Assembly (NCBI GenBank): GCA_019787685.1
Contig: JAHNUO010000080.1
Coordinates: 1 to 47,574 of the forward strand
Length of the DNA stretch: 47,574 nt
DNA from: Chiua virens
Taxonomy: Eukaryota > Basidiomycota > Agaricomycetes > Boletales > Boletaceae
Direction of reading: 5' to 3'
Part shown: positions 44,665-47,574 of the stretch, in pieces
Numbering within the stretch: the stretch's first letter is position 1
Layout: every line of letters begins with the position of its first letter
The notes under the pieces: generated by a model
Database searches by the model: none
What the model saw: only the letters and a program-made list of their open reading frames with translations
What the model was told of the DNA's origin: nothing
Program-made: the position numbers and the translations under genes

Positions 44665-45424
44665 TTAGATGATAAATTCAGTGAGCCTCACCTAGTCAAT
44701 AAGGCACTTGTGAACTCCCTTGTGGAAGTTGCATTTACAATCTACCACATGCACATTAACAATGATGAGTTGTTTGGGCCTTATCCATATCACTTTTTCT
44801 TCTGGATAGCTCTGAGAATTGAATCCATCATTTCAAGTTCCATCCCTTTCCCCATTCCCTCTGAGCCCATTGAATTTGTCAATATGTTGTCCTTTTTGTT
44901 AAGCTCTGCATGGGTTCCACTTGTGTCATTCTCAAGCAGGGGATCCATGGTTCAAGATCTGCTCCAGTCACATTTTCATCTAAGCTAAGAGATACTTGCT
45001 GAAATCTGCAAATTGATGTAAGATAGTTCTTGATGGGTGGTACATGATATGACAGTCTAGGATACTTAGTATTACTCACACAATGCAGGTTGTATAGTGT
45101 CAGATGTGACTGGAGTTGCTAATATAGTAGTAACAGTAGGATAAACAAAAGATAACTTGAAGTGCTTTCAAGTTCTGTTCAATCTGGCTACTCTGAGTTG
45201 CACTATCATTGGACATTGTTCAGTGAGGAAGAGAACATGGGAATCTGAAGGGGGCACTGGGACAGGTATTGGCAGGCAACAACATGACTCATTGATATCA
45301 ATGATCAGATAGAAAAGCAATTGCATTTGTTTAATTTTGTTACTGCTATCATGTAATGTGAAAATGTATGTACTGAAATATAGAGTGGAGACAATGCATA
45401 GTAGAACTGTTTAGACATATTATA
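44665..45424. other. No recognised gene
   Basis: Short open frames on both strands show no known motif. AT-rich. Confidence 0.5.
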
Positions 45425-46060
45425 CAGTGATCTCAAAAACCCATTCCATACTAACTGCAACTGCAGTGCACTTTGTGCACTGCCAGATACTGTGGGAATA
45501 ATGCTTAGCTTTGGTGGAGTTATAAATAGCACATATGCTCAGCTACATCAGCCACCAGGACCATGTGATTTGGTTCACACACCATTAAGATATGACCATT
45601 TTGAAACAGCCATGTTATGAAAAGGGTTGTTGAGCTTTGAAATAATGATTAGGATCTCAGTCAAATCAATCATTACTTGTCATTATTTGTTAATGCAAAC
45701 AAGGATATAGTCTGAGTTTTAAAAGTTCACACATATCTTGATTTTCAACTACTATCATGGTTAAAAAGACCAAAATCAATTGTCTAGGGTCAGATGGGTA
45801 TAAATGGGCTTGGAAAGGGTCAGGTGAGGGGCTTAGTGATAGGCTGGTAAATGAGACCAATGCTCAAGTTTAGGAGAGGTTCTCTGATGATGTGGGGCTG
45901 TATGACTTGGCCTTTACCTTCAGATTTTGAAGGATGAGCTGAAGCAAACATTGGAGTATTATGGTTTCAATTCTTCTGATACAATCTTTCAGCAAGACAA
46001 TGATCCAAGCACACCTGGAAGAAGGTCAAGGAATGGATAGAGGAGCAGGAATTTGATACC
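45425..46060 (+). mobile_element. Tc1-like element remnant, left end and catalytic fragment
   Basis: Starts CAGTGATCTCAAAAACCCA beside TA at 45423-45424; the next ~200 bases (to ~45640) resemble the TIR of the element at 31458 (CAGTGCAC..., GATATGACCATTTT). Coding pieces after a deletion: TKINCLGSDGYKWAWKGSGE, GLSDRLV (45770-45850), then ILKDELKQTLEYYGFNSSDT and FQQDNDPS (45925-46005). This copy keeps the KINCLGSDG segment missing from the 31458 element but has lost the N-terminal half. No right end was found. Confidence 0.78.
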
Positions 46061-47574
46061 CATATTGTGCTTTCCATTTAGGCTCACACTTGAGCCATGC
46101 ACATAGAATTGGCTGTGTCAATTTGAGGTTTGGATAAACTTTGTGCCAATGGTTGGCTGTTTTCATCTGATTTTTTTCATTGGTGTGAAACCAGTGTAGA
46201 TTTGATATGTTGCACAAGACTGGCATTTTTCTTTTTGATAGGCCCAGGCTTCAAGTTTTAGCTCCAGGCACAGACTCAGTGGCCTGCACCACAACTGTAT
46301 TAGAACTTGCATGGAGAAATCAACATGCTGTAAATTCATAATAAAATAAAACTATTTACACTTTTTTTTTGGTGGAAGGACACCTCCATGACAGCCTTGT
46401 GCAAGATCTTGTAACCTTTGCACAATGGCCTTCTCTGATGGGCTCAATTGCTTTAGGCAGTGTTCATAGTCAGAGCCATTTCTCAACATTGTGCTCCAAC
46501 CACCATTCTTCATCTACCAGGTTGCCCTCACCATCCAATCATTCTTTATCTCTAAAATGGTCATCAAGCCTTTAACTCAGTTGTGAGTTTGGCCTTCCAT
46601 TCTTGAACCTGACAATGAAGAATGGCTAAGCCTTGGCTCAGAAGATTAAATTGTTTCATAATAGGATCTTTGGAAGATGACAAGAAGCTTGTGAAGAATT
46701 CAATGTTTAGATAAAGTTGCCATTTAGAGTCAGCTTAGATAATAATAATGTCCAAAACATGGAAAGTATCTTCCACTAGGTATGCAAATGTATGGGTTAT
46801 GTGTTATGGGGTTTGGTATTAAAATCCATGCATATCAACTCAGGAAAGCCAAAAAGTATTGTTATTAGAGAGTATGGGTTATGCAAGGTATGGGTTACAA
46901 AAGAGTCAGCTATATATATGTATAAGCTTAGCCCATTTGTCTAGGTTGTTCCTCCCTTGGCCTATTTATTTTCTTTGGTGCCCCACTTTCAATCTGAGTC
47001 AGCCAAACCTCAGCTGGCAGTCTCAGATAGCCTATTTGCAACCATTGGCTGTCTATCTTCATTGGTGTAGGGTGACTGCAGTATGTGATTGCCCAGTGCA
47101 CAGATAACATCCAGTCAAAGCCAACTCTGGAGTTATGTACCAGAACTACCCTCCTGGCCCTAGCCACATGGCATCTCACGACAGAACAATGTTTCATCCA
47201 GAAGTGTTACTCAAGAAAGTGCAAGAAATCTACAAGATCAACTGCTGGGCTCAATGTGTGCCATCCACCTCCTGGGAAACAAAAAATGCATTGAACACCA
47301 CTCTGATTCCTCCATGAAACAGGCCACCTCACCTCTACTTTTGGAAGCCTGTCCCCACCACAAACTGATAGACCCATGCGAAATCACTGCGTTCAGGCCC
47401 ACCTGTCTACCTCAAGCCCCATGCAGGCTCTGCTCTCCCCAAGCTATTAGCAGCCACAACTATTTACACTACATAAGCTGATACCATATCCTATGTGACT
47501 TCCCTAGCATGTACTGTCTGACATGGGCACTGCCCACTGGACAATAAACACAGAAACAAAAAAAAACAAAAAAA
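46061..47574. other. Unassigned AT-rich DNA ending in an A-rich tail
   Basis: No recognised coding motif. Two stretches (about 46080-46210 and 46980-47100) share blocks such as ATTGGCTGT and TTCATTGGTGT in the same order and may be diverged copies of one repeat. The window ends with AATAAA at 47543-47548 followed by an A-rich run, as at the 3' end of a retroposed or polyadenylated sequence. Confidence 0.4.

Noticed and set aside
1..47574. Telomeric repeats or rRNA genes at window ends
   Set aside because: No TTAGGG-type arrays and no rRNA-like segments were seen.

Overview
The window looks like nuclear DNA of a mushroom-forming basidiomycete (Agaricomycete type). Evidence: intron-split genes with ~45-60 bp GT..AG introns, protein families typical of that group (Borealin, KDM3-like JmjC, a RecQ-like helicase) and transposons typical of it (DIRS-like, Tad-like LINE with RNase H, Tc1, hAT, Helitron). 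No database search was possible; family names rest on recognised motifs.

Layout. 1-4.7 kb: decayed DIRS-like tyrosine-recombinase retrotransposon on the minus strand (Gag, RT, RNase H, recombinase). 4.9-8.7 kb: broken host genes, namely an intron-containing but multiply frameshifted pyruvate dehydrogenase E1-beta copy, a histidinol-dehydrogenase (HIS4-type) fragment, a LINE endonuclease fragment and a RecQ-like helicase remnant. 8.7-9.7 kb: a perfect 28-bp inverted repeat and a 46-bp hairpin-forming minisatellite. 10.4-13.2 kb: an apparently intact nine- or ten-exon JmjC demethylase-like gene, minus strand. 13.5-14.9 kb: a Borealin-like gene with stops and frameshifts, plus strand. 15.4-18.2 kb: an intact two-exon gene for a very acidic repeat protein carrying about eight SUMO-consensus-like motifs, minus strand. 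19-21.5 kb: a Helitron/PIF1 helicase scrap and a run of small hairpins. 21.5-27.6 kb: a long but broken Tad-like LINE lacking most of its endonuclease.

From ~27.6 kb to the end the DNA is visibly more AT-rich and no intact host gene was found. It is a nested transposon graveyard: seven solo LTRs (six with exact 5-bp target duplications, one with 4/5), a Tc1 element with 214-bp terminal inverted repeats plus three other Tc1 fragments, a Helitron Rep/helicase region, a 733-bp non-autonomous hAT element with an exact 8-bp duplication, and a 5.4-kb hAT element bounded by GGTATACC on both sides, itself invaded by two solo LTRs and a Tc1 fragment.

Only two genes look functional: the JmjC protein and the acidic repeat protein. 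No genuinely new multi-gene system was seen. The most unusual items are the covarying hairpin minisatellite, the tandem SUMO-motif protein, the shared palindromic repeat in two intergenic sites, and the datable nest of solo LTRs inside hAT, Helitron and transposase fragments.
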